Source: JAAYZM01 sp964510785 (GTDB lineage: Bacteria > Actinomycetota > Actinomycetes > Actinomycetales > Cellulomonadaceae). From it: a DNA stretch of 64,000 nucleotides. The stretch lies in contig CAZECM010000001.1 in assembly GCA_964510785.1 (NCBI GenBank), positions 1 through 64,000 of the forward strand, given 5' to 3'. The notes beneath the pieces are model-generated. The model did no database searches and was not told the origin of the DNA. It worked only from the letters and a program-made list of their open reading frames with translations. Made by a program: the position numbers and the translations under genes. Numbering within the stretch: position 1 is the first letter of the stretch; every line of letters begins with the position of its first letter. Below are positions 40,371 to 48,265 of this stretch, one piece after another.

Positions 40371-41021
40371 ATGGAAGCAGAAGCTGACAGCCCGCGGGCG
40401 AACCGGTGGGCGTTCGTCGCGGCACTGATCCTGAGCCTTGCGACGCTCGCCTCGGCGTGGAGCGGCTACGAGGCCGCGCGGTGGGGCAGCGAGAAGGCGA
40501 AGTGGACCAACGAGTCGACTACGGCGCTCTTCGACAACACCGCCCAGCTTTCGCTCGCGAACCGGCACCTGTCGAGCGACCTGCTGACCTTCAGCGTCTG
40601 GCTCGAGGCGAAGATCTCGGGTGACGAGCCCCTCGCCACGGCCGTCGCGGAGCGGTTCCGCCCGGACTTCCTGTCGGCCTTCGAGGCGTGGCGGGCGACA
40701 GGGGCCGTCGACGACGACGTCCCGGCGGGCTCACCGTTCGACCGGTCCGAGTACGTGCTGCCCCAGACGGTCGAGGCCGAGCGGCTCGTCGCCCTCGCCG
40801 AAGATGCCGCGAACCGCGCCACCGAGGCGGGTGAGGTGGGCGATCGGTACGTGCTGACCGCCGTGCTCTTCGCCTCCGTGCTCTTCCTCGCGGGCATCGC
40901 CACGAAGATGCCGAGCGTGCGCGGCACCCGCCTCGCGGTGGGGCTGAGCGTCGCGATGTTCCTCTTCGCCTCCGTCGTGACCTTCTCGCTCCCGATCAGC
41001 TTCGGTGGCCTGCTGTACTGA
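40371..41021 (+). CDS. Membrane protein, unknown function (DUF4337-like)
   Basis: 216 residues, ATG preceded by AGGAGG at 5 bases. One N-terminal helix (~13-31, AFVAALILSLATLASAW), a soluble helical domain (~35-150, WTNESTTALFDNTAQLSLANRHL) and two C-terminal helices (~157-175 and ~185-205). The topology recalls DUF4337 proteins; function unknown. Single gene at the boundary of the sugar locus. Confidence 0.75.
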   Translation: MEAEADSPRANRWAFVAALILSLATLASAWSGYEAARWGSEKAKWTNESTTALFDNTAQLSLANRHLSSDLLTFSVWLEAKISGDEPLATAVAERFRPDFLSAFEAWRATGAVDDDVPAGSPFDRSEYVLPQTVEAERLVALAEDAANRATEAGEVGDRYVLTAVLFASVLFLAGIATKMPSVRGTRLAVGLSVAMFLFASVVTFSLPISFGGLLY

Positions 41022-41152
41022 TCCGGAGAGCTCCCCGAGACCGCAGTGACCACGGCCTCGGCGTGCCCCGATGCCGTGTGTGCCGCATCCTGATGCTGTC
41101 TCGGCCGGGCTCGAGAGACAAAGGCGCACTTCACTGCTGTTATTTGCGTCTC

Positions 41153-41170
41153 TTTGCAACTATGTGCAAC
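41153..41170. promoter_or_regulatory. Candidate DeoR operator upstream of the ribose-type ABC operon
   Basis: TTTGCAAC (41153-41160) and TGCAAC (41165-41170) are 10-base-spaced direct repeats, which also form a partial palindrome. They lie just past TGTTAT (41138-41143), a possible -10. Similar GTTGC-type repeats precede the DeoR gene at 47167-47195. Confidence 0.45.
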
Positions 41171-41177
41171 ACTCTGC

Positions 41178-41198
41178 GTGCAGGTTCGATCCCTGCAC
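41178..41198 (+). other. Hairpin resembling a tRNA T-arm in the 5' leader
   Basis: GTGCAGG-TTCGATC-CCTGCAC: a perfect 7-bp stem with a 7-base loop that has the exact GG-TTCRA-CC pattern of a tRNA T-psi-C arm. No other tRNA parts (D-arm, anticodon arm) are recognisable upstream. It may be a scar of integration at a tRNA gene or simply a leader hairpin. Confidence 0.4.
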
Positions 41199-41230
41199 CA
41201 CGCTTCGCTACGTCAAAGGAGATCGCGCAA

Positions 41231-42229
41231 GTGAAGAACTCAAAGCACTGGAAGGTGGTTGTCACCGCTCTTCTCGGAGTGGTGGCCCTCGCCGCATGCT
41301 CGGCCGGCCCTACGCCCAGCAGCTCGCCCTCGGAGACGGACGGTGGCCAGACCGCCGACGGCGACAAGGTCGTCATCGCGTTCCTCGTGAAGTCGCTCGC
41401 CACGGACTTCTGGAAGCAGGTCGCGGCCGACGCGGAGACCGCCGCTGCGGAGATGGGCAACGTGGAGCTCGTGGTCCACGCACCGGACAGCGAAGCCAAC
41501 GTCGATCAGCAGGTCAACCAGGTGGAGAGCATGATCGCGCAGGGCGTGGACGCGATCGTGATCGCCCCCGTGGCCCCCGTCCAGCTCCAGCCGCCGCTCT
41601 CGAGCGCGGTCGCTGCCGGGATCCCCGTCGTCGTCCTCGACTCCCGGGTCGAGGGCTTCGAGAACGAGCAGTCCGCCTACGTCGGCACCGACAACCACCA
41701 GGGTGGGCTCACCGCTGGTGCCTTCATCGTCGAGGAGCTCGGCGGAGCGGGGAAGTTGGGGCTCGTCAACGGAACCCCAGGTGTCTCCGCGGTGGAGGAC
41801 CGCATCGCGGGCGTCACCGAGGCCGTCACCGGGACCGACGTCGAGATCGTCGGTCAGACCGCTGCCGTCGACTGCACGGCCGACAACGGCATCCGTGCCG
41901 CCGAGGACCTGCTGAGCGCGCACCCCGACCTCGACGCGATGTTCGTCGCCTGCGGCAGTGCTGCGGCCGGTGCCATCCGCGCCGTCGACGCGTCGCCCAT
42001 CGACTGGGCCGACTTCGTGCTCGTCGGCTTCGACGCGATGCCCGAGGAGCTCACGTCGATCGCGGCGAACCAGCAGCGCGCCACGATGGCGCAGGACCAG
42101 ATGGCGATGGCGACCGAGTCGCTCAAGGCCGCGGTCAAGGCCGCGCTGGGCCAGGAGATCGAGAACACCCGGGTCGACCCGGGTGTCCGCGTCGTGACGG
42201 CGGATAACGTCGCCGAGTTCCTCGACTAG
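41231..42229 (+). CDS. Ribose-type sugar ABC transporter, substrate-binding lipoprotein
   Basis: 332 residues from GTG, AAAGGAG nine bases upstream. Lipoprotein signal with lipobox LAAC (Cys22). Type I periplasmic-binding fold (RbsB family): VVIAFLVKSLATDFWKQVA, MIAQGVDAIVIAPVAPVQLQ, VVVLDSRVEG, GNHQGG-like and GFDAMPEEL. Binds an external sugar for the permease/ATPase encoded next. The class II aldolase and FGGY kinase downstream suggest a ketose or polyol; the exact ligand is not determinable from sequence. Confidence 0.9.
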   Translation: MKNSKHWKVVVTALLGVVALAACSAGPTPSSSPSETDGGQTADGDKVVIAFLVKSLATDFWKQVAADAETAAAEMGNVELVVHAPDSEANVDQQVNQVESMIAQGVDAIVIAPVAPVQLQPPLSSAVAAGIPVVVLDSRVEGFENEQSAYVGTDNHQGGLTAGAFIVEELGGAGKLGLVNGTPGVSAVEDRIAGVTEAVTGTDVEIVGQTAAVDCTADNGIRAAEDLLSAHPDLDAMFVACGSAAAGAIRAVDASPIDWADFVLVGFDAMPEELTSIAANQQRATMAQDQMAMATESLKAAVKAALGQEIENTRVDPGVRVVTADNVAEFLD

Positions 42230-42266
42230 TCAAGGTCTGGATCAACACCATGTGGAGCAACGCCTC

Positions 42267-43352
42267 GTGAGCGAGACGAGTAGCGCGACTGCTGCCACGG
42301 TCGAGGGTCTGGGGTCCCGCTCCGGCGGGACCCCGGGCCCGGGCACCGGCGGCGTGAAGCAGAGCGGCAGCCACACCCGGCTGCGTCTGGCCCTGCGGTT
42401 GGTCAACGCGGGTCCGCTCATCATCCTGACAACGCTCGTCGTGTTCTTCTCGGCGATCAACCCGTTGTTCGTCTCGGAACGCAACATCCAGAACCTCGCC
42501 GTGCAGAGCTCGCTCATCGCGGCGCTGGCGATCGGGGTGCTGCTGCCTATCCTGACCCAGGGGATCGACCTGTCGGTCGGCGCCGTCGTGGCGCTCAGCA
42601 CCGTCATGGGTGCCGTCTTCTTCCACGACCTCGACGCGCCCGGGTGGGTCGTCGTCATCGTCATCATCGGGACGGGCGGCCTGGTCGGTCTGATCAACGG
42701 GCTGGCGTACGTCAAGGGGAAGATTCCCCATCCGTTCATCGTGACGCTCGCCATGATGAGCGTCGCGCGAGGGACAGCCCTACTGATCGCGGACGGGACG
42801 GCCATCGCCGGGATGCCCGACGTCGTCCAGACTGCTGGCGGCGGCTACCTCGGGCCCCTCCCCGTGCCCGCCCTGATCGTCGCGGCACTCGCGTTCATCG
42901 CCTGGGTCTTCACGACCAAGCAGGTGTGGGGCGGCTGGATCTACGCGGTCGGCGGCAACCCGAACGCGGCGCGGGAGGTCGGTGTCCCCGTCGCCCGCGT
43001 GCTGATCTCCGTCTACGTGGTCAGCGGCCTGTGCGCCGGCGTGGCCGGACTCATCACGGCGGGCCGGACGAACTCGGGCTTCCCGACGGCGGGAAACCTC
43101 TCCGAGCTCGACGCGATCGCGGGCGTGATCATCGGCGGCGCCAGCTTCTTGGGCGGTCGCGGCACCGTGGTGAACGCCGTCATCGGAGCGGTCATCGTCG
43201 CGGCCGTGCGCAACGGCCTGAACATGATCGGCGTCGACACCTATGCGCAGTACGTCGCGCTCGGTCTGATCGTCTTCTTCGCCGTGTTCATGGACGTGCA
43301 GCGCGCGCGGATCGAGACCAGGTTCCAAGCGCTCGAAGGACGGGGGGCCTGA
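42267..43352 (+). CDS. Ribose-type ABC transporter permease
   Basis: 361 residues from GTG 42267 (GGAG nine bases before); GTG 42252 would add five residues. About ten membrane helices of the BPD_transp_2 (RbsC/XylH) family: GIDLSVGAVVALSTVMGAV is the signature segment, with GNPNAAREVGVPV and AGLITAGRTNSGFPT... the conserved cytoplasmic loop. Forms the channel with the ATPase. An N-terminal Gly/Thr-rich cytoplasmic tail of ~30 residues is extra. Confidence 0.92.
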   Translation: MSETSSATAATVEGLGSRSGGTPGPGTGGVKQSGSHTRLRLALRLVNAGPLIILTTLVVFFSAINPLFVSERNIQNLAVQSSLIAALAIGVLLPILTQGIDLSVGAVVALSTVMGAVFFHDLDAPGWVVVIVIIGTGGLVGLINGLAYVKGKIPHPFIVTLAMMSVARGTALLIADGTAIAGMPDVVQTAGGGYLGPLPVPALIVAALAFIAWVFTTKQVWGGWIYAVGGNPNAAREVGVPVARVLISVYVVSGLCAGVAGLITAGRTNSGFPTAGNLSELDAIAGVIIGGASFLGGRGTVVNAVIGAVIVAAVRNGLNMIGVDTYAQYVALGLIVFFAVFMDVQRARIETRFQALEGRGA

Positions 43353-43353
43353 G

Positions 43354-44163
43354 ATGATCGAGTCCAACGCGGCTCCGCTGCTCGACGTCCGCAACGCGAG
43401 CATGAACTTTGGTGCGGTGACGGCGCTGCAGGACGTGAGCTTCACCGTCGCGCCGAGCGAGGTCGTCGCGCTGCTCGGTGACAACGGTGCCGGCAAGTCC
43501 ACGCTGATCCGTGGGCTCAGCGGCGTCCACCGCTTCACCTCGGGCGAGATGTGGTTCGACGGCGCCCAGTGCGAGTTCGACACGCCCCACGGGGCCCGTG
43601 CGGCCGGCATCGAGACCGTCTACCAGTCCCTCGCGGTGTTCGACAACCTCGACCCCGCCTCGAACTTCTACATCGGGCGCGAGCTCTCGACACCGGGGTG
43701 GCTCGGTCCGCTCGGGTTCGTCCGCAAGAAGGCCATGCTCCGGGAGACCGCCAAGCGGCTCAAGGAGCTCGAGGTCCACGTCCCGAGCCTCACCGAACCC
43801 CTCGGCGTCATGTCCGGCGGTCAGCGGCAGGCGATCGCCTGCGCGCGCGCCGTGGCCTTCGCCTCGAAGCTCGTCATCCTCGACGAGCCCACCGCGGCCC
43901 TCGGGCTGCGGGAGTCGGCGAACGTGCTGCGGCTCGTCGAGCGGCTCCCGGAGCTTGGGATCTCGGTGATCCTCATCTCCCACAACCTCGAAGAGGTCAT
44001 GCAGGTGGCGGACCGCGCCGTCGTCCTTCGACAAGGACGCTGCGTAGGGCAGCTGCCCGTCGCCCCGGAGAGCCACGCCGATCTCGTGTCGCTCATCGTC
44101 TCCGGCCGTCTTGCGTCCGGCGAGCCATGGAAGAACCCAGAAGAGAGAAGGCAAAATGTCTAG
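43354..44163 (+). CDS. Sugar ABC transporter ATPase (single ABC domain)
   Basis: 269 residues, ATG one base after the permease stop. One ABC domain: Walker A GDNGAGKST, Q-loop VYQSLAVFDNL, signature VMSGGQRQAI, Walker B LVILDEPTAAL, switch His VILISHNLEE. Unlike RbsA, which has two fused domains, it has one, as in fructose-type FrcA and related transporters, so it should act as a homodimer. The aldolase start lies inside its last codons (8-base overlap). Confidence 0.93.
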   Translation: MIESNAAPLLDVRNASMNFGAVTALQDVSFTVAPSEVVALLGDNGAGKSTLIRGLSGVHRFTSGEMWFDGAQCEFDTPHGARAAGIETVYQSLAVFDNLDPASNFYIGRELSTPGWLGPLGFVRKKAMLRETAKRLKELEVHVPSLTEPLGVMSGGQRQAIACARAVAFASKLVILDEPTAALGLRESANVLRLVERLPELGISVILISHNLEEVMQVADRAVVLRQGRCVGQLPVAPESHADLVSLIVSGRLASGEPWKNPEERRQNV

Positions 44164-44827
44164 TGTCACCGCCGGAATCAACCTCGACGTGCCGGCCGAG
44201 AACGACGAGCACCTGCTGGCCCAGCTCATCGAGGTCGGTCGGCTCTCGGACTTCCACGGGCTTGTGGCCGCATCCGCGGGCAACCTGTCGGGGCGCATCC
44301 CGGGCAGCGACCGGTTCTTCATCACCGCCTCGGAGACGTGGCTGAGCAAGCTCACACCGGAGTCGTTCACGATCATGAGCCTCGAGGGCGAGATCGTCGG
44401 TGGGGCGGCGCGGCCGTCGAGCGAGTACAAGGTCCACATGATGTCCTACCGTGTGCGCCCGGACATCAACAGCGTCATCCACCTGCACCCGCAGACCACG
44501 GTGCTCGTGGACGCCGTCGGTGGACGGATCGAGCCGCTCACGCTCGACCAGGCCGCGTACCTGCGCGAGATCGGCCGGATCGACTTCTTCCCGAACGGCT
44601 CGGACGACCTGGGCGAGCACGCCGCCCGTGCCGCGACGACCTCGAACGCGATCGTGATGGCGCACCACGGCTGCTCGACCCTCGGCGACACTGTCGGCAT
44701 GGCATACCGACGCGCGCTCAACCTCGAGGACGCCGCGCGGGCGACGCTCTCCGCCATGGCGCTGGGCCGGGGCAGCGCGCTGTTTCCCGCCGAGCACATG
44801 CCGGACGAGAGCGTGCGTACGGTGTGA
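44156..44827 (+). CDS. Class II aldolase/adducin family protein
   Basis: 223 residues from ATG preceded by GAGAAGG. Zinc-dependent aldolase or epimerase of the FucA/AraD/RhaD superfamily: GLVAASAGNLSGRIPGS (phosphate loop), the ENE-region His pair INSVIHLHPQTTVL, and the third His in VMAHHGCSTLG. It either cleaves a ketose 1-phosphate to DHAP and an aldehyde or epimerises a pentulose 5-phosphate. With a kinase next door the FucK-FucA type sequence is likely, but no isomerase gene is linked. Confidence 0.85.
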   Translation: MSSVTAGINLDVPAENDEHLLAQLIEVGRLSDFHGLVAASAGNLSGRIPGSDRFFITASETWLSKLTPESFTIMSLEGEIVGGAARPSSEYKVHMMSYRVRPDINSVIHLHPQTTVLVDAVGGRIEPLTLDQAAYLREIGRIDFFPNGSDDLGEHAARAATTSNAIVMAHHGCSTLGDTVGMAYRRALNLEDAARATLSAMALGRGSALFPAEHMPDESVRTV

Positions 44828-46311
44828 GCAGCGGGCACGGAGCGTTCCTCGGGGTCGACGTCGGCACGTCGTCGGTCAAGGCGGGCCTCGTGGGGACCGA
44901 CGGGCGGATCATCGCCCTGGTCTCGCAGGCGGTCCCCCTGGAGCGCGGCCCTTCGGGTCGTGCCGAGCAGGACCTGCACGCCGTCTGGCGCGCCGTGTCT
45001 CAGGCGATAGCCGAGACGATGGCGGCGCGCGGGGAGGCTGCAGTGCTCGCGGTCGGTGTCACGGGACAGGGCGATGGCGCCTGGTTCGTGGACCGGGACG
45101 GCGCGCCCGTCGGCCCCGCTGCCACGTGGATGGACGGGCGCGCCCGCGGGCTGCTCGAGGAGTGGCGGGCCAACGGCAACGTGGCCCGGATGGAGGCGAC
45201 GACCTGGAGCTCCGTGTTCCCGGGCGTGCTGCCGCTCCTCGCGTCGTGGTGGGAGCGCGAGCGACCCGCCGAGTACGCGAGAGCGCGCTGGCACCTCAAC
45301 GTGAAGGACTGGATCGGGTTCCGGCTCACGGGCCAGATCGCCACCGACCCCACGGAGGCGGCGCGGGTGGCGATGCCGATGGCGCAGTGGCCCGAGGGGC
45401 CGTTCGACTACGACCGAGAGCTGTTGGCGGACGTCGGGGTCGCGAGCCTCGTCGACCGGCTCGCGCCGATCCTGCCCTCCGACGCTGTGCGTGGCGAGGT
45501 CACCCCCGATGCCGCTCGGCTCACGGGCATCCCCGCCGGCACGCCCGTGGTGATGGGCGTGATCGACGGCGTCGCGGTGGCGATGGGCATGGGCGCGACG
45601 GCCGACGGCGACGGCTTTGCGATCCTCGGCACCACCGGCAGCTATGGGTGCGTGAGCCCGGTGCGGCCCACCATGGACCAGGTCATCGGGGTGTGCCTGC
45701 CCAACGGGGTCGGTTCGAGCTACCACGCAGCGCTCGCCCCAGCGTCGGGTGCCCCGACCTTGGACTGGCTGCGCAACCTGCTCGGGCCAGGGATGTCCTT
45801 CGACGCCCTCGAGGAGCTGGCCCGGCAGTCGCCGCCCGGCGCTCGCGGCCTCATGTTCCTGCCGCACCTGTCCCAGGGTGGTGAACGCGCACCGTTCGTG
45901 GAGCCGGCCATGCGTGGCGCGGCGATCGGTCTGACCTTCGAGACGTCCCGGGCGGATCTCGCGCGAGCGGTCTACGAGGGCATGGCCTTCGTCCTGGCCG
46001 AGTGCCTCGACGCGCTTCCTCCGGTGACCGGCATCGCCCTCGGTGGCGGCGGGGCGCGCAGCACGATCTTCCCCGAGATCGCCGCGGACGTCACGGGCGT
46101 ACCGGTGCGGGTCATGACGGACGGGGAGTCCGGCGTCCTGGGGATCGCGGGGCTCGCGGCCGCGAGTACGGGGGCGACCCTCCCGCCGCCTCAGGTGGAC
46201 CGGGTGTGGGAGCCGCAGGGGTCGAACGCCGCAGCGTACGCGGCGGTCGGCGAGCGCACGCGACAGGCTCGGGCCGCGGTGCGCGAGCAGCTTCGGCACG
46301 ACGCGCCGTAG
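44824..46311 (+). CDS. FGGY-family carbohydrate kinase
   Basis: 495 residues from GTG overlapping the aldolase stop (GTGA). Two actin-like FGGY domains: VDVGTSSVKAGLVG phosphate loop 1, VGVTGQGDGAWFVDRDG, ATWMDGRARG, then TTGSYG and IALGGGGARSTIFPEIAADV. TGQGDG(A/T)W resembles tetritol and L-xylulose kinases more than XylB. It should phosphorylate the imported ketose or polyol before the aldolase. Last gene of the operon. Confidence 0.88.
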   Translation: MSSGHGAFLGVDVGTSSVKAGLVGTDGRIIALVSQAVPLERGPSGRAEQDLHAVWRAVSQAIAETMAARGEAAVLAVGVTGQGDGAWFVDRDGAPVGPAATWMDGRARGLLEEWRANGNVARMEATTWSSVFPGVLPLLASWWERERPAEYARARWHLNVKDWIGFRLTGQIATDPTEAARVAMPMAQWPEGPFDYDRELLADVGVASLVDRLAPILPSDAVRGEVTPDAARLTGIPAGTPVVMGVIDGVAVAMGMGATADGDGFAILGTTGSYGCVSPVRPTMDQVIGVCLPNGVGSSYHAALAPASGAPTLDWLRNLLGPGMSFDALEELARQSPPGARGLMFLPHLSQGGERAPFVEPAMRGAAIGLTFETSRADLARAVYEGMAFVLAECLDALPPVTGIALGGGGARSTIFPEIAADVTGVPVRVMTDGESGVLGIAGLAAASTGATLPPPQVDRVWEPQGSNAAAYAAVGERTRQARAAVREQLRHDAP

Positions 46312-46367
46312 CGTGGCCGACGGCGTACGGCTGGCCCGTGCGCCCCCGCACGTGCGAGGTCAGGGCG

Positions 46368-47141
46368 TCACGGCGTGACGAGCTGCACCGAGGACTCGGT
46401 CACCCGTGCCATGAGATCGCCGGTGGGCTCCTCCTCGCAGACGAGCACCGCGATGTCCTCGAGCGTCGCCGTGCGTGCGAACACCTCGCGGTTGAACTTC
46501 GCCGAGTCCGCCACGATGACCGGGACCTTGGCGTTGGTGATCATCTTGCGGACGAAGACGGCGTCCTCCGCGCTGGCAACCGAGAAGTCACCGTGGGCGC
46601 TGATCCCGCCGACGCTGACGAAAGCGCGGTCGGCCATGAGCCGGGTGAGACCGGGCAGCTCCAGCGGCCCCGACGTGGCCAGGGTCGAGGTGTTGAAACG
46701 TCCGCCGATGAGGAGGACCTCCCGCGCCACGCCCGCGGGCACCTCCGACGGAACCAGGAGGCTGTTCGTGACGATGGTCAGCTCCCGGCGTGGGTGCAGC
46801 GCTCTGACGACTTCGAGGGTGGTCGTCCCACCGGCGACGAAGATGGTCTCCCCGTCGTGGATCAGGTCGGCAGCTAGCTTTCCGATCTGCTTCTTCGCGG
46901 CCATGTTCTCGGTGGCGCGGTAGGTGTGCGACGTCGTCAGGCCGGCGAGGTCCTTGGCGGCGACGATCCCACCGTGGGTACGGGACGCCAGACCCTGCTC
47001 GGTGAGCTTGTCGATGTCTCTGCGCGCCGTGTCCCGCGAGACGTTGAACTCCTCGGCGAGCTCCGTGACGCTCGCGTGGCCCCGAGAGTCCACGTACTGC
47101 AGGACGCGAGCGAGGCGGGCTGCGGGAAGGTGGTTCGACAT
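46368..47141 (-). CDS. DeoR-family transcriptional repressor
   Basis: 257 residues from ATG 47141 (MSNHLPAARL); ATG 47150 would add three residues. N-terminal HTH: VLQYVDSRGHASVTELAEEFNVSRDTARRDIDKL (~10-43), then RTHGG, and the sugar-phosphate-binding domain with VAGGTTTLEVVRAL, IVTNSLL and LIGGRFNTSTL. Converges on the kinase gene, 56 bases away, so it is the likely local repressor of the ribose-type locus; its effector would be a sugar phosphate. Confidence 0.92.
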   Translation of the reverse strand: MSNHLPAARLARVLQYVDSRGHASVTELAEEFNVSRDTARRDIDKLTEQGLASRTHGGIVAAKDLAGLTTSHTYRATENMAAKKQIGKLAADLIHDGETIFVAGGTTTLEVVRALHPRRELTIVTNSLLVPSEVPAGVAREVLLIGGRFNTSTLATSGPLELPGLTRLMADRAFVSVGGISAHGDFSVASAEDAVFVRKMITNAKVPVIVADSAKFNREVFARTATLEDIAVLVCEEEPTGDLMARVTESSVQLVTP

Positions 47142-47166
47142 GGGTGTCATCCAATCGCACCCGAAG

Positions 47167-47195
47167 AGTTGCCACAACTGTCGCAACCGTCGCAA
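47167..47195. promoter_or_regulatory. Candidate autoregulatory operator of the DeoR gene
   Basis: AGTTG-CCA-CAACT (47167-47179) is a perfect palindrome, followed by two direct repeats GTCGCAA (47180-47186 and 47189-47195). All contain the GTTGC/GCAAC theme shared with 41153-41170. They lie 26-54 bases before the DeoR start. Confidence 0.5.
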
Positions 47196-47213
47196 GTCGT
47201 GGCATGTGCCCGC

Positions 47214-48194
47214 TCAGGAGTCTGCGACGTCCCACCAGCCGAGGACGCGCGCCGCGAACAGGGTGAGCCACTTGGACGGCTCGCCCTCGGGCACGTCCAC
47301 CTCGAACCAGGTGCGCCCGGCCAGGGGCTTGCCCTGGATCCACGTGCCGTCGGGTCGACGCGCGGAGCGGATCAGCTCGATGCCCTCGACCATCCGGGGG
47401 TCGTGCTCGGGTCCGTCCACGAGGGGCGCCTGGCGGAAGTACTCCGCCGCGTTGAGCACGCTGTAGCGGTGGCGGAACGGGTACGTGAAGTCGTCGACCC
47501 AGCTGGCCACGATCTCGCCGGTGGACAGTCGACGGCACAGCGACCGGCTCAGGAGGTACTCCTCGCCGGCGCGCCTGGCCGCGCGGGTCGCCGCGGAGCC
47601 ACCGGTCGCGACGTCGTACGCGAGCAGTCCCTTGAGAGAGTTGAGCGTGGAGTGGAACGACCCGACCCTCGCACCCTCGACCCATTCGCAGTTCCATCCG
47701 CCGTCGGACAGCTGGTGCTCGACGAACCAGGTGGCGATGCCCTCGACGTCGGCCCCGAGCCACAACCCGTTGGCGAGGGTCGAGGCGTTGATGCAGCAGT
47801 CGACCTCACCGCTCCAGTACGGCAGGTCGTCGTACTCCCAGCGGGAGTTCTCGGCGATGAGCTCGGCGGTGCGGCGCTCGCGCAGGACGGCGGGGTCGAG
47901 CCCCCACTCGCGCAGCGCGTTGAGCGACCAGGTCGTCGCAGTCCAGGGCTGGCCCATGTCTGGAGCAGCCTCCGGGCCGTGGAAGTCGAACCCGGCGGGG
48001 AAGAACGCGCCGCCGGCCCACTGTCCGTCGTCGTCCTGCAGAGCCAGGAGCTGCGCGCCGAAGCCCTCGGTCGCGATTCGCGCTCGGGTGGCTTCCCACA
48101 CCGCGTGAGGCTCGCCCGCCAGGTCCCGCTCGACCTGCCAACGCAGGGCGGGATCCGAGTCGAGGAGCCAGGGGATCAGGTCGATGGCAGCCAT
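47214..48194 (-). CDS. Squalene-cyclase-like alpha/alpha-toroid protein
   Basis: 326 residues, ATG start (MAAIDLIPWLLDSDPALRW). Toroid terpenoid-cyclase/prenyltransferase fold repeats: LLALQDDDGQWAGGAFFPAG, HQLSDGGWNCEWVEG and SARRPDGTWIQGKPL carry the QW-type D-G-x-W motif. The DxDD catalytic motif of squalene-hopene cyclase is not evident, and the protein is about half that enzyme's length, so a cyclase activity is doubtful. No terpene genes nearby. It sits between the two sugar loci. Confidence 0.78.
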   Translation of the reverse strand: MAAIDLIPWLLDSDPALRWQVERDLAGEPHAVWEATRARIATEGFGAQLLALQDDDGQWAGGAFFPAGFDFHGPEAAPDMGQPWTATTWSLNALREWGLDPAVLRERRTAELIAENSRWEYDDLPYWSGEVDCCINASTLANGLWLGADVEGIATWFVEHQLSDGGWNCEWVEGARVGSFHSTLNSLKGLLAYDVATGGSAATRAARRAGEEYLLSRSLCRRLSTGEIVASWVDDFTYPFRHRYSVLNAAEYFRQAPLVDGPEHDPRMVEGIELIRSARRPDGTWIQGKPLAGRTWFEVDVPEGEPSKWLTLFAARVLGWWDVADS

Positions 48195-48265
48195 GGCACG
48201 ACGGTAGCGAGCGGGTCCGACGCTCGCGCGCCGACCCGATCAGCCGTCCGGGAGCCCCTCGCCCG

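Noticed and set aside
41178..41198. Functional tRNA gene
   Set aside because: Only a T-arm-like hairpin is present; no anticodon arm, D-arm or matching acceptor strand.
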